The translations under genes and the position numbers were made by a program. A stretch of DNA of 64,000 bases, from NCBI RefSeq assembly GCF_025399895.1, contig NZ_JAODUA010000001.1, forward strand, positions 1 through 64,000. The letters are read 5' to 3'. The stretch comes from Streptomyces sp. ASQP_92. GTDB lineage: Bacteria > Actinomycetota > Actinomycetes > Streptomycetales > Streptomycetaceae. Of the stretch, positions 19,953 through 29,722 are shown piece after piece; the stretch's first letter is position 1, and every line of letters begins with the position of its first letter. The notes beneath the pieces are model-generated. The model searched no databases. It was not told the DNA's origin and was given only the letters and a program-made list of their open reading frames with translations.

Positions 19953-20459
19953 ATGCGCGCCTACGTACCCCTGACCATCTCCGGTCTCGCCACGGCACAC
20001 GGCGCGGGAGAGCTCGGCCCCGGCCCGCTCACCGCGTACGCGGTCACGCCCGGACTGCGCGAGTGGTACGTCTCCGACGACATCGAAGAGCTGGAGTACG
20101 CGGCGCTGAGCCGTGCCGCGGCCGCCTCGCTGCGGCTGCTCGCCGGTGACCCCGGCTCCGCGAGGCGCCGTGTGGTGGTGGCCGTGGACGTGCCGGACAC
20201 CCTGGTGAGCGCCGACCCGGACAGCGCCCTGGACGCGAGTTCGCTGGGCGAGGTCAAGATCGCCTCCACGGTGGCGCTGACCAGGGCGGCGGCCGTGCAC
20301 GTGGACGCCGAGGACGCGCTCGCCGATGTGACGGCCGCGGCCGACGCGCTCGGCGCGGCCGACCACGGCGACGACGACGCCCAGTTCGTCGTGGACGGCG
20401 CCGAGGACCACGAACTGCTCTGGTTCGGCGTGCAGGAGATCCCCAACCTGATCGCCTGA
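19953..20459 (+). CDS. DUF6912-type small conserved protein
   Basis: The 168-aa acidic protein opens with MRAYVPLTISGL and ends DHELLWFGVQEIPNLIA, both strongly patterned as in a family that, to my recollection, is called DUF6912. It is conserved beside the Rv3235-family and secA genes in actinobacteria. It has no signal peptide, membrane helix or recognisable catalytic motif. Function unknown. The ATG fits the conserved N-terminus. Confidence 0.8.
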   Translation: MRAYVPLTISGLATAHGAGELGPGPLTAYAVTPGLREWYVSDDIEELEYAALSRAAAASLRLLAGDPGSARRRVVVAVDVPDTLVSADPDSALDASSLGEVKIASTVALTRAAAVHVDAEDALADVTAAADALGAADHGDDDAQFVVDGAEDHELLWFGVQEIPNLIA

Positions 20460-20537
20460 GCCCCCCGGCCCACCCCTGCGACCGGCCCATACGCCCGGGC
20501 GTGGTCGATTGTCAGTGGGGGTGGGTACCTTTTGGGC

Positions 20538-21233
20538 ATGGGGAACGGCAGGCAGGACACGGGGAAGCGCCCGGCGCATCTCGTCTGGGACTGGAACGGC
20601 ACACTGCTCGACGACATCGCGGCGGTCATCGAGGCGACCAACGCCGCCTTCGCCGAGCTGGGCCTGCCGGCGATCACCCTGGAGCGGTACCGCGATCTGT
20701 ACTGCGTGCCGATCCCCCTCTTCTACCAGCGCCTCATGGGCCGGCTGCCCACCGACGCCGAATGGCTGCTCATGGACGCGGCCTTCCACCAGCAGTACTG
20801 GGCGCGGGCGGACGCGTGCGGGCTCACCGAAGGCGCGGCCGAACTCCTCGCGGCCCGCTGGACGGCCGGGCACAGCCAGTCGCTGCTCTCCATGGCGCCG
20901 CACGAACACCTGGTCCCGATCGTGCGGCGGCACGGCATCACCGAGCACTTCGTACGGGTCGACGGGCGCACCGGGCCCTCGCACGGCAGCAAGGCGGAAC
21001 ACATGGTCCGCCACCTGACCGCGCTGCGGGCGGCGGACCCGGAGATATCCGGCGAGCGGATCGTGGTGATCGGGGACGCGGTCGACGACGCGGTGGCCGC
21101 GGCGGCGGTCGGAGCCCGGGCGGTGCTGTTCACCGGCGGCTCCCACAGCCGCACCAGCCTCGCCGCGGCGGGCGTGCCCGTCGTCGACTCGCTCGCCGAG
21201 GCCGTCGCGGTGGCCGAGGAACTGGTGAGCTGA
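20538..21233 (+). CDS. HAD-superfamily hydrolase, phosphatase-like
   Basis: A 231-aa HAD protein with a helical cap inserted after motif I, as in phosphoglycolate phosphatase relatives. Motif I reads WDWNGTLLDD: the nucleophilic Asp is present, but the usual second Asp (DxD) is Asn. A lysine (SKAEHM) and an acidic pair (IGDAVDDAVAA) supply motifs III and IV. The substitution could reduce phosphatase activity or mark a different substrate class. Substrate unknown. Start ATG 20538; TTG at 20532 also possible. Confidence 0.85.
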   Translation: MGNGRQDTGKRPAHLVWDWNGTLLDDIAAVIEATNAAFAELGLPAITLERYRDLYCVPIPLFYQRLMGRLPTDAEWLLMDAAFHQQYWARADACGLTEGAAELLAARWTAGHSQSLLSMAPHEHLVPIVRRHGITEHFVRVDGRTGPSHGSKAEHMVRHLTALRAADPEISGERIVVIGDAVDDAVAAAAVGARAVLFTGGSHSRTSLAAAGVPVVDSLAEAVAVAEELVS

Positions 21234-21299
21234 CCGGCGCCGTCCCCGCGGGCACCCGGGGCGCTGCTCGGGCCCCGCGCCCGCCCCTCACCCTCGTCC

Positions 21300-21866
21300 C
21301 TACGTCACCGGCGCCTTCGCCCGCAGCACCGTGAGGAACTCCCGCATCCAGCTCGGATGGTCCGGCCAGGCCCGGGCGGAGACGAGGGTGCCGTCCACCA
21401 CCGTCTCCGTGTCCTGGAAGGTCGCGCCCGCCGTCTGGACGTCCAGCTCCAGGGCGGGATAGGCGGTGACCCGGCGTCCGACCAGGCCGCCGACCGCGGC
21501 GGTGAGCAGCGGTCCGTGACAGATCTGGGCGACGGGCTTGTCGGTGTCGAAGAAGGCCTTGAGGATCTTCCTCAGTTCGGGGTCGTTGCGCAGGTACTCC
21601 GGGGCCCGGCCGCCCGGGACCACCACAGCGGCGTACTGGCCGGGGTCGACCTCCGAGAAGGCCAGGTCGGCGGGCCAGGTGTAGCCGGGCTTCTCGGTGT
21701 AGGTGTCGAAGCCGGGCTCGAAGTCGTGGATCACGAACCGCAGCTTCTTGCGGGCCGGAGCCGCGATGTGGACCTCGTACCCCTCCTCGCGCAGGCGCTG
21801 GTAGGGGTAGAGGACCTCCAGGGATTCGGCGGCGTCACCGGTCACGATGAGGATCTTGGCTGCCAT
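21300..21866 (-). CDS. DJ-1/PfpI-family protein
   Basis: The 188-aa protein has the DJ-1/PfpI fold. The nucleophilic cysteine sits in the elbow AQICHGPLL (about residue 100), with the conserved acidic residue in ESLEVLYPYQ near the N-terminus. Relatives act as intracellular proteases, glyoxalases or deglycases; the ICHGP elbow favours the PfpI-like branch. GGGAG lies 8 nt before the ATG. It is divergent from gdh across a 460-bp gap. Confidence 0.87.
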   Translation of the reverse strand: MAAKILIVTGDAAESLEVLYPYQRLREEGYEVHIAAPARKKLRFVIHDFEPGFDTYTEKPGYTWPADLAFSEVDPGQYAAVVVPGGRAPEYLRNDPELRKILKAFFDTDKPVAQICHGPLLTAAVGGLVGRRVTAYPALELDVQTAGATFQDTETVVDGTLVSARAWPDHPSWMREFLTVLRAKAPVT

Positions 21867-22326
21867 GAGGGCACTCCCTCTCAGGGGCTGGGGCTCAGGT
21901 GGCTGGAGCTCGATCGCACATGCGGGTTCCGTCGGGCCAACCTGCCCGTGCGGCGCCCGTTTGCCAAGAGGGCTCGTTTCCGCCGCCACGTCGCTGTCCA
22001 GACTGTCAAACTTCGGTCCCAGCTTTTGTACACATAAGGCTCATGACGGTTCGGGGGGAAGGGGCGATAGCCTTGTCTCGTGATCAGCGCGATATGCCGC
22101 GGAGGCACTGATGCCTTCGCCCTGCGCCCGGAGTGCCACGGTGCCCGGGCAGTCGCTGATTCCCTCCACCCGGAATCAAGGCCCGAAGCCACAAAATTGG
22201 CCGGTAAGCGCCCGGGTGTCTCTCATTGCGACATAGCGTCGGCTACGACCGGACACCCCGCGTCGCCGCGGTTTGTCGCTTTTTTCCCCTACGTCACGCA
22301 ATGGCGCGCGACAGGAGCCAGAGGAC
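21867..22326. promoter_or_regulatory. Intergenic region between the PfpI gene and gdh
   Basis: This 460-bp divergent gap holds no convincing gene. A separated inverted repeat, GGGTGTC (22214-22220) and GACACCC (22252-22258), lies about 70-110 bp before gdh and could be an operator or a leader hairpin. A T-rich run (22279-22286) precedes the gdh ribosome binding site. I did not find unambiguous -35/-10 boxes. Confidence 0.3.
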
Positions 22327-25300
22327 ATGCAGACCAAGCTGGACGAAGCCAAGGCCGAGCTGCTCGCGCGGGCGGCACGGGTAGCTGAGAACAGCCCGGC
22401 CGGGGGGCCCGGAGGCCTGGGGGACACCCCCCGGAGCGACCGGGCAGCCACGACTGGGGCCACGAGCGAGGAAGCTCCCGAACAGGGCGTCCTCCTCGGG
22501 TATCTCCAGCGGTACTACCTGCATACCGCCCCCGAGGACCTGGCCGACCGCGACCCGGTCGACGTGTTCGGCGCGGCGCTCTCCCACTACCGCCTCGCGG
22601 AGAACCGGCCGCAGGGCACCGCCAACGTCCGGGTGCACACCCCGACCGTCGAGGAGAACGGCTGGACGTGCAGTCACTCGGTGGTCGAAGTCGTCACGGA
22701 CGACATGCCCTTCCTCGTCGACTCGGTCACCAATGAGCTGTCCCGGCAGAACCGGGGCATTCACGTCGTCATCCACCCCCAGGTGGTCGTACGCCGCGAT
22801 CTGACCGGCAAGCTCATCGAGGTGCTCGACACCGGAACCCAGACCGCCGAGCTGCCGCACGACGCGCTCACCGAGTCCTGGATCCACGTCGAGATCGACC
22901 GCGAGACCGACCGCGGCGACCTGAAGCAGATCACCGCCGATCTGCTGCGCGTCCTGTCCGATGTGCGCGAAGCCGTCGAGGACTGGGAGAAGATGCGCGA
23001 CGCCGCGCTGCGCATCGCCGACGAGCTGCCCAAGGAGCCGAAGGCCGGCGACCTCCTCGACGAGGACATCGACGAGGCCCGGGAGCTGCTGCGCTGGCTC
23101 TCCACCGACCACTTCACCTTCCTCGGCTACCGCGAGTACCAGCTCACCGACGACGACTCGCTGTCCGCCGTTCCCGGCACCGGCCTCGGCATCCTGCGCT
23201 CCGACCCCCAGCACGGCGAGGACGACGCCCACCCCGTCTCGCCGTCCTTCAGCCGGCTGCCCGCCGACGCCCGCGCCAAGGCCCGCGAGCACAAGCTGCT
23301 CGTGCTGACCAAGGCCAACAGCCGCGCCACCGTGCACCGGCCGTCCTACCTCGACTACGTCGGCGTGAAGAAGTTCGACGAGCAGGGCAATGTGATCGGC
23401 GAGCGCCGCTTCCTCGGCCTGTTCTCGTCGGCCGCGTACACCGAGTCCGTGCGCCGGGTCCCGGTCGTGCGCCGCAAGGTGCAGGAAGTCCTCAAGGGTG
23501 CCGGCTTCTCGCCCAACAGCCACGACGGCCGCGACCTGCTCCAGATCATGGAGACCTACCCGCGCGACGAGCTGTTCCAGACCCCCGCCGACCAGCTCCG
23601 TTCCATCGTGACGTCGGTGCTCTACCTCCAGGAGCGGCGCCGGCTGCGCCTGTACCTGCGCCAGGACGAGTACGGCCGCTACTACTCGGCTCTGGTCTAC
23701 CTGCCGCGCGACCGCTACACCACGGGCGTACGGCTGCGGCTCATCGACATCCTCAAGGAGGAACTCGGCGGCACCAGCGTCGACTTCACCGCCTGGAACA
23801 CCGAGTCGATCCTGTCCCGGCTGCACTTCGTGGTGCGCGTCCCGGCCGGCACCGAGCTCGCCGCGCTCACCGACGCCGACACCGACCGCATCGAGGCCCG
23901 CCTGGTCGACGCGGCCCGCTCCTGGGCCGACGGCTTCTCCGACGCGCTGAACGCCGAGTGCGGCGAGGAGCGCGCCGCCGAGCTGCTGCGCCGCTACGGC
24001 CACGCCTTCCCCGAGGGCTACAAGGCCGACCACTCGCCGCGCGCGGCCGTCGCCGACCTCGTCCACCTGGAGCAACTGACCCACGGGCGCAACGACTTCG
24101 CGCTCTCGCTGTACGAGCCGGTCAACGCCGCCCCCGGCGAGCGCCGCTTCAAGATCTACCGGATCGGCGAGCAGGTCTCGCTGTCCGCGGTCCTCCCGGT
24201 CCTCCAGCGCCTGGGCGTCGAGGTCACCGACGAGCGCCCCTACGAGCTGCGCTGCGCGGACCGTACGCACGCCTGGATCTACGACTTCGGCCTGCGCCTG
24301 CCGAAGAAGTCCAACGGCGGCGACTACCTGGCCGACGACGCCCGCGAGCGCTTCCAGGAGGCCTTCGCCGCGACGTGGACGGGGGCCGCCGAGAACGACG
24401 GCTTCAACTCCCTGGTGCTGCGCGCCGGTCTCAACTGGCGCCAGGCGATGGTGCTCCGCGCCTACGCCAAGTACCTGCGCCAGGCGGGCGCCACCTTCAG
24501 CCAGGACTACATGGAGGACACCCTCCGCGACAACGTCCACACCACCCGGCTGCTGGTCTCGCTCTTCGAGGCCCGGCTCTCGCCGGGCCGCCAGAAGGCC
24601 GGCACCGAGCTCATCGACGGCATCCTCGAAGAGCTCGACGGGGCCCTGGACCAGGTGGCCAGCCTGGACGAGGACCGCATCCTGCGCTCCTTCCTGACCG
24701 TCATCAAGGCGACGCTGCGCACCAACTACTTCCAGAAGACGGCCGAGGGCAAGCCGCACGCGTACGTCTCGATGAAGTTCGACCCGCAGATGATCCCCGA
24801 CCTCCCGGCGCCCCGCCCGGCGTTCGAGATCTGGGTGTACTCGCCGCGCGTCGAGGGCGTGCACCTGCGCTTCGGCAAGGTCGCCCGAGGCGGCCTTCGC
24901 TGGTCCGACCGGCGTGAGGACTTCCGCACCGAGATCCTCGGCCTGGTCAAGGCGCAGATGGTGAAGAACACCGTCATCGTGCCGGTGGGCGCCAAGGGCG
25001 GTTTCGTCGCCAAGCAGCTTCCCGACCCGGCGGTGGACCGCGACGCCTGGCTCGCCGAGGGCATCGCGAGCTACAAGACGTTCATCTCGGCGCTGCTCGA
25101 CATCACCGACAACCTGGTCGCGGGCGAGGTCGTCCCGCCGGCCGACGTGGTCCGCCACGACGAGGACGACACCTATCTGGTGGTCGCCGCCGACAAGGGC
25201 ACCGCGACGTTCTCGGACATCGCCAACGACGTGGCGATCAGCTACGACTTCTGGCTCGGTGACGCCTTCGCCTCCGGCGGCTCCGCCGGATACGACCACA

Positions 25301-27315
25301 AGGGCATGGGCATCACCGCCCGTGGCGCCTGGGAGTCCGTCAAGCGGCACTTCCGCGAGCTCGGCCACGACACCCAGAGCGAGGACTTCACGGTCGTCGG
25401 CGTCGGAGACATGTCGGGTGACGTGTTCGGCAACGGCATGCTGCTCTCCGAGCACATTCGGCTGGTCGCGGCATTCGACCACCGGCACATCTTCATCGAC
25501 CCGACGCCGGACGCGGCCACCTCCTACGCCGAGCGCCGCCGCCTGTTCGACCTGCCGCGCTCCAGCTGGGCCGACTACAACAAGGACCTGCTCTCGGCGG
25601 GCGGCGGCATCCACCCCCGTACCGCCAAGTCGATCCCGGTCAACGCGCACATCCGCGAGGCCCTCGGCATCGCCTCCGGCGTCACCAAGCTGACCCCGGC
25701 CGACCTGATGCAGGCCATCCTCAAGGCCCCCGTCGACCTGCTGTGGAACGGCGGCATCGGTACGTATGTGAAGTCCTCGGCGGAGTCCAACGCGGACGTC
25801 GGCGACAAGGCCAACGACGCGATCCGCGTCAACGGCGAGGAGCTGCGGGTCAAGGTCGTCGGCGAGGGCGGCAACCTGGGCCTCACCCAGCTCGGCCGGA
25901 TCGAGTTCGACCGCAAGGGCGGGCCCGACGGCGACGGCGGCAAGATCAACACCGACGCCATCGACAACAGCGCCGGCGTGGACACCTCCGACCACGAGGT
26001 GAACATCAAGATCCTGCTCAACGGGCTCGTCACCGACGGCGACATGACCGTCAAGCAGCGCAACAAGATCCTCGCGGCGATGACCGACGAGGTCGGCCAC
26101 CTGGTGCTGCGCAACAACTACGCGCAGAACGTGGCCCTGGCCAACGCGGTCGCGCAGTCGCCCTCGCTGCTCCACGCCCACCAGCGCTTCATGCGCCGCC
26201 TGGGCCGTGACGGCCACCTGGACCGGGCCCTTGAGTTCCTGCCCAACGACCGCCAGATCCGCGAGCTGCTCAACAGTGGCAAGGGGCTCAGCCAGCCCGA
26301 GCTCGCCGTGCTGCTCGCGTACACCAAGATCACGGTGGCGGACGAGCTGATCCACACCGGTCTGCCGGACGATCCGCACCTGGCCGAGCTGCTGCACGCC
26401 TACTTCCCGCAGCAGTTGCGCGAGAAGTTCGCCGAGGCAGTCGACGGGCACGCGCTGCGCCGCGAGATCATCACCACGGTGCTGGTCAACGACACCGTCA
26501 ACATCGGTGGCTCGACCTTCCTGCACCGGCTCCGCGAGGAGACCGGGGCCTCGCTCGAGGAGATCGTGCGGGCGCACGCCGCGGCCCGCGAGATCTTCGA
26601 CGTGAACCAGGTGTGGGACGCCGTGGAGGCGCTCGACAACAAGGTCGACGCCGATGTGCAGACCCGGATCCGGCTGCACTCGCGCCGTCTGGTGGAGCGC
26701 GGCACCCGCTGGCTGCTCAACAACCGGCCGCAGCCGCTCCAGATCGCCGAGACGATCGCGGACTTCTCGGCCGGGGTGACCGAGGTCTGGGACGCGCTGA
26801 CGGGCCTGCTGCGGGGCGCCGACCTGGAGTGGCACCAGAGCATCCTGGACGAGCTGACCGGCGCGGGCGTGCCGGAGGAGCTCGCCCGCCGGGTCGCCGG
26901 GCTCTCCTCGGCCTTCCCGGCGCTCGACATCGTGGCCATCGCGGCCCGTACCGGCAAGGAGCCGCTCCAGGTCGCCGAGGTCTACTACGACCTCGCCGAC
27001 CGGCTGCGGATCACCCAGCTCCTGGACCGGATCATCGAGCTCCCGCGAGCCGACCGCTGGCAGTCGATGGCGCGTGCCGCGATCCGCGAGGACCTGTTCG
27101 CGGTGCACGCCGGTCTGACCCAGGACGTCCTGTCGGCCGGCAACGGCAGCAGCTCGCCGGAGCAGCGCTTCAAGGCGTGGGAGGAGAAGAACGCGGCGAT
27201 CCTCGGCCGGGCCCGCACGACGCTCGAGGAGATCCAGTCGTCCGACGCGTTCGACCTGGCGAACCTGTCGGTCGCCATGCGGACGATGCGGACGCTGCTG
27301 CGCAGCCACATCTGA
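22327..27315 (+). CDS. gdh: Giant NAD-specific glutamate dehydrogenase
   Basis: A 1662-aa (about 180-kDa) NAD-dependent glutamate dehydrogenase (EC 1.4.1.2) of the Streptomyces/Pseudomonas large class. It oxidises glutamate to 2-oxoglutarate and ammonium. The long N-terminal half holds ACT-like regulatory segments (about 60-700). The catalytic core around residues 830-1260 contains the substrate lysine segment PVGAKGGFV and the conserved GVGDMSGDVFGNGML dinucleotide region. A helical C-terminal domain completes it. GAGG and AGGAG lie upstream of the ATG at 22327. The gene is monocistronic and ends at a bidirectional terminator. Confidence 0.95.
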   Translation: MQTKLDEAKAELLARAARVAENSPAGGPGGLGDTPRSDRAATTGATSEEAPEQGVLLGYLQRYYLHTAPEDLADRDPVDVFGAALSHYRLAENRPQGTANVRVHTPTVEENGWTCSHSVVEVVTDDMPFLVDSVTNELSRQNRGIHVVIHPQVVVRRDLTGKLIEVLDTGTQTAELPHDALTESWIHVEIDRETDRGDLKQITADLLRVLSDVREAVEDWEKMRDAALRIADELPKEPKAGDLLDEDIDEARELLRWLSTDHFTFLGYREYQLTDDDSLSAVPGTGLGILRSDPQHGEDDAHPVSPSFSRLPADARAKAREHKLLVLTKANSRATVHRPSYLDYVGVKKFDEQGNVIGERRFLGLFSSAAYTESVRRVPVVRRKVQEVLKGAGFSPNSHDGRDLLQIMETYPRDELFQTPADQLRSIVTSVLYLQERRRLRLYLRQDEYGRYYSALVYLPRDRYTTGVRLRLIDILKEELGGTSVDFTAWNTESILSRLHFVVRVPAGTELAALTDADTDRIEARLVDAARSWADGFSDALNAECGEERAAELLRRYGHAFPEGYKADHSPRAAVADLVHLEQLTHGRNDFALSLYEPVNAAPGERRFKIYRIGEQVSLSAVLPVLQRLGVEVTDERPYELRCADRTHAWIYDFGLRLPKKSNGGDYLADDARERFQEAFAATWTGAAENDGFNSLVLRAGLNWRQAMVLRAYAKYLRQAGATFSQDYMEDTLRDNVHTTRLLVSLFEARLSPGRQKAGTELIDGILEELDGALDQVASLDEDRILRSFLTVIKATLRTNYFQKTAEGKPHAYVSMKFDPQMIPDLPAPRPAFEIWVYSPRVEGVHLRFGKVARGGLRWSDRREDFRTEILGLVKAQMVKNTVIVPVGAKGGFVAKQLPDPAVDRDAWLAEGIASYKTFISALLDITDNLVAGEVVPPADVVRHDEDDTYLVVAADKGTATFSDIANDVAISYDFWLGDAFASGGSAGYDHKGMGITARGAWESVKRHFRELGHDTQSEDFTVVGVGDMSGDVFGNGMLLSEHIRLVAAFDHRHIFIDPTPDAATSYAERRRLFDLPRSSWADYNKDLLSAGGGIHPRTAKSIPVNAHIREALGIASGVTKLTPADLMQAILKAPVDLLWNGGIGTYVKSSAESNADVGDKANDAIRVNGEELRVKVVGEGGNLGLTQLGRIEFDRKGGPDGDGGKINTDAIDNSAGVDTSDHEVNIKILLNGLVTDGDMTVKQRNKILAAMTDEVGHLVLRNNYAQNVALANAVAQSPSLLHAHQRFMRRLGRDGHLDRALEFLPNDRQIRELLNSGKGLSQPELAVLLAYTKITVADELIHTGLPDDPHLAELLHAYFPQQLREKFAEAVDGHALRREIITTVLVNDTVNIGGSTFLHRLREETGASLEEIVRAHAAAREIFDVNQVWDAVEALDNKVDADVQTRIRLHSRRLVERGTRWLLNNRPQPLQIAETIADFSAGVTEVWDALTGLLRGADLEWHQSILDELTGAGVPEELARRVAGLSSAFPALDIVAIAARTGKEPLQVAEVYYDLADRLRITQLLDRIIELPRADRWQSMARAAIREDLFAVHAGLTQDVLSAGNGSSSPEQRFKAWEEKNAAILGRARTTLEEIQSSDAFDLANLSVAMRTMRTLLRSHI

Positions 27316-27331
27316 TCCTGCTGAACCGCGA

Positions 27332-27369
27332 CTGAAGGGGCACCCGCCGTCTGGTGGGTGCCCCTTCAG
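27332..27369. terminator. Bidirectional terminator between gdh and the GT87 gene
   Basis: A perfect 14-bp stem (CTGAAGGGGCACCC with GGGTGCCCCTTCAG) closes a 10-nt loop. It starts 17 bp after the gdh stop. Its right arm covers the stop codon of the convergent GT87 gene, so it can serve both genes. Confidence 0.85.
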
Positions 27370-28664
27370 CGTCGCTCGCTGATGGTGGCGTCCTTCACCG
27401 TGGTCGTGGACGCCGTGACCGTGGAGGTCCACAGCCGGCGGCAGGAGACCAGGGCGGCGGCCACCAGCAGCGCGTTGCGGGCGACCATGACGGTGGTGCC
27501 CAGAGCCGTCCCCGCGATGACCTCGCCGTACAGGCAGGGGAAGGCCAGGGCGCTCAACGCGGCCGCGGGCAGCAGGAGTTGGGCCACCGGGCGCTGGCTT
27601 GTGCGGCCCGAGGTGAGGCAGACCGCGGCCAGGCCGAGCAGCCACACCAGGTACTGCGGGCTGATGACGCGGCTGGTCACGGTGAACAGGAGCACCGCGC
27701 ACAGGGCCGCGTCCAGCGGCACCGCGACCGTCCAGCGCCGTGCCCGTACTCGCCAGAACACCAGCCAGCAGAGGGCGAGTCCGGTCAGGGCCAAGCTGAG
27801 GGCGGCGAGCGCGGACACATACGGGCCGGTGAACTCCATGGCCCCGTACCGGTGGGCGACCCGTCCGGGACGGCCGGTGGCGAGGTGGGCGAGCTGGTAG
27901 ACGGTGCCGCCCAGGGACTCGATCTGGAGGCCCCGGCCGCCCTGCTGGCGGGCGAAGTCCAGGGTGTGGTCGAAGACCAGGGCGAGTACCGCGAGCAGCG
28001 CGGCCGCCGAGCCGAGCGCGCCGAGCAGGGCGCGGCGGGTGTTCCGGCCGCGCGGGGCGCCGATCAGGGTGAGCAGCGGCCACACCTTCACCAGGGCGCC
28101 CAGACCCGCGAGCACCCCGCCCACTCCCGGCCTGCGGCGCAGCGCGAGCAGGGCGCCCACCGCGAGGGCGGTGACCTGGACGTCGTAGCGGGCGTACGGG
28201 ATGTGCAGGAGCAGCGGGAGGCCGCCCACCCACAGCCAGGCCCCGGCCGCGCTGCCGCCGGGCCGGGCGCCGGCCCGTACCAGCGCGCGGGCGATCAGCG
28301 CGTCGCAGGCCACGGTGACGGCGGTGAAGGCCTGGAAGAAGGTGAGGAAGGGGAAGATCAGCGGGGTCAGCAGCAGGGCGCCCGCGCCGGGCGGGTACTG
28401 CCAGGTGGGGTCCCCGAAGGGGAAGGTGCCCGCGCTGAGCTGGTCGTACCAGCGCCGGTAGAGGACGTACACCTCGCCGCTCACCCCGCCGACCCCGAGC
28501 CGGTCGGTGACCAGCAGATGGAGCATCAGCGCACGGGTGGCGAGCCAGCTCGCGGCGAGCGCGGCGTACCGGGTGCGGCGGCCGAAGGCGCCCGGGTCGG
28601 GCGCGGGCGCGGGGGCCGGGATACGGACCCGGGCGGGCGGCGGGGGCGTCTGAGAGGGCGTCAT
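27366..28664 (-). CDS. GT87-family membrane glycosyltransferase
   Basis: The 432-aa protein has about ten hydrophobic helices and the GT87 (DUF2029) pattern: an acidic periplasmic segment (YRRWYDQLSAGTFPFGDPTW), a proline-rich QYPPG loop, and HIPYARYDVQ near the fourth helix. GT87 enzymes use polyprenyl-phosphate sugars to build cell-envelope glycans, such as mannosyltransferases of lipomannan and arabinan synthesis. The ATG at 28664 begins MTPSQTPPPP; the open frame upstream is unlikely to be translated. The exact sugar is unknown. It is not linked to other GT genes here. Confidence 0.84.
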   Translation of the reverse strand: MTPSQTPPPPARVRIPAPAPAPDPGAFGRRTRYAALAASWLATRALMLHLLVTDRLGVGGVSGEVYVLYRRWYDQLSAGTFPFGDPTWQYPPGAGALLLTPLIFPFLTFFQAFTAVTVACDALIARALVRAGARPGGSAAGAWLWVGGLPLLLHIPYARYDVQVTALAVGALLALRRRPGVGGVLAGLGALVKVWPLLTLIGAPRGRNTRRALLGALGSAAALLAVLALVFDHTLDFARQQGGRGLQIESLGGTVYQLAHLATGRPGRVAHRYGAMEFTGPYVSALAALSLALTGLALCWLVFWRVRARRWTVAVPLDAALCAVLLFTVTSRVISPQYLVWLLGLAAVCLTSGRTSQRPVAQLLLPAAALSALAFPCLYGEVIAGTALGTTVMVARNALLVAAALVSCRRLWTSTVTASTTTVKDATISERR

Positions 28665-28732
28665 CGCGCGAAGTTTAGGCGCGCTTTGTCCCGATTTCGC
28701 GAGGCGCCGCGACGGGTCCGGCACGGAGGGTC

Positions 28733-28855
28733 CGGTACGGGGGGCGGTACGGGTCGTCTGGTGCGGGCCGTCCGGTATGGGTCGTCCGGTACGGGGCGTC
28801 CGGTACGGGCCGTCCGGTATGGGGCGTCCGGCCGGGCCGTCCGGCGCGGGGCCCC
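28733..28855. repeat. 14-bp tandem repeat array
   Basis: Six consecutive 14-bp units at 28746-28829 follow the pattern GGTRYGGGNCGTCY. Degenerate half-units flank them on both sides (28733-28745 and 28830-28855). The period is not a multiple of three and no ribosome binding site precedes an open frame, so it is probably not coding. It fills the gap between the GT87 start and the ABC ATPase stop. Confidence 0.75.
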
Positions 28856-28909
28856 ATAAGGGGTGCCCCGCGCGCGGGGGCGGCCGCGGAGGCGCCTACT
28901 TCTTCGCGC

Positions 28910-29722
28910 CTACTTCTTCTTCGTGAACCGCTCGTACGCGGCGAGCACCTCGGCCGTCGGGCCGTCCATCCGCAGCGTGCCCGACTCCAGCCAGAGCGAG
29001 CGCTCGCAGGTCTCCCTGATGGAGGCGTTGCTGTGGCTGACCAGGAAGACCGTGCCGGCCTCCTTGCGCAGCTCGTTGATGCGCTCCTGGCTGCGGCGCT
29101 GGAACCGGGCGTCGCCGGTGGCCAGGGCCTCGTCGATGAGCAGCACGTCGTGGTTCTTGGCGGCCGCGATGGAGAACCGCAGCCGGGCGCTCATGCCGGA
29201 GGAGTACGTGCGCATGGGGAGCGAGATGAAGTCGTCCTTCTCGTTGATCCCGGAGAAGTCGACGATGTCGTCGTAGCGCTCGCGCACCTGCTCGCGCGTC
29301 ATGCCCATGGCGAGGCCACCGAGCGTGACGTTGCGTTCGCCGGTGAGGTCGTTCATCAGCGCCGCGTTCACGCCGAGCAGCGAGGGCTGGCCCTGGGTGT
29401 AGATCCTGCCGCGGGCGGCGGGCAGCAGCCCCGCGACCGCCTTGAGCAGGGTCGACTTGCCGGAGCCGTTGGAGCCGATGAGGCCGATGGCCTCGCCCCG
29501 GTGGGCCACGAAGGAGACGCCCTTGACGGCGTGCACCTCGCGCATGCCCGGGCTCTGCCCCTTGCGCGAGACGAGCCGGTGGAGCGCGGCGGTCGCCCCG
29601 CCCCTGCCCCGGGAGCCGGTGCCGTTGACCTGGTAGATGACGTGGACGTCGTCGGCGATCACGGTCGGGGCGCCCAGGGAGGTGCTCGTGTCCCGCGCGC
29701 TCAGGGTGCTGGTCTCAGCCAC
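28910..29722 (-). CDS. TagH-like polysaccharide exporter ATPase
   Basis: The 270-aa ATP-binding protein has Walker A (GSNGSGKST), a signature segment (YSSGMSARLRFSIAAAKNHD) and Walker B (VLLIDEALATGD). The YSSGM motif and the MREVHAVKGVSF opening are typical of TagH/RfbE exporters, which power export of lipid-linked teichoic acid or other wall polysaccharides. The GTG start overlaps the permease stop by 8 bp. The C-terminal carbohydrate-binding extension seen in some TagH proteins is absent. Confidence 0.92.
   Translation of the reverse strand: MAETSTLSARDTSTSLGAPTVIADDVHVIYQVNGTGSRGRGGATAALHRLVSRKGQSPGMREVHAVKGVSFVAHRGEAIGLIGSNGSGKSTLLKAVAGLLPAARGRIYTQGQPSLLGVNAALMNDLTGERNVTLGGLAMGMTREQVRERYDDIVDFSGINEKDDFISLPMRTYSSGMSARLRFSIAAAKNHDVLLIDEALATGDARFQRRSQERINELRKEAGTVFLVSHSNASIRETCERSLWLESGTLRMDGPTAEVLAAYERFTKKK

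Noticed and set aside
22294..28233. A very long open frame (about 1980 codons) on the minus strand through gdh
   Set aside because: It mirrors the third-position GC bias of gdh. The translation is low-complexity Ala/Gly/Val/Arg without domains, while gdh on the plus strand is unmistakable.
28675..28857. A 60-codon minus-strand open frame over the 14-bp repeats
   Set aside because: The 14-bp period shifts frame each unit and the frame lacks a ribosome binding site; it is a by-product of the repeat.
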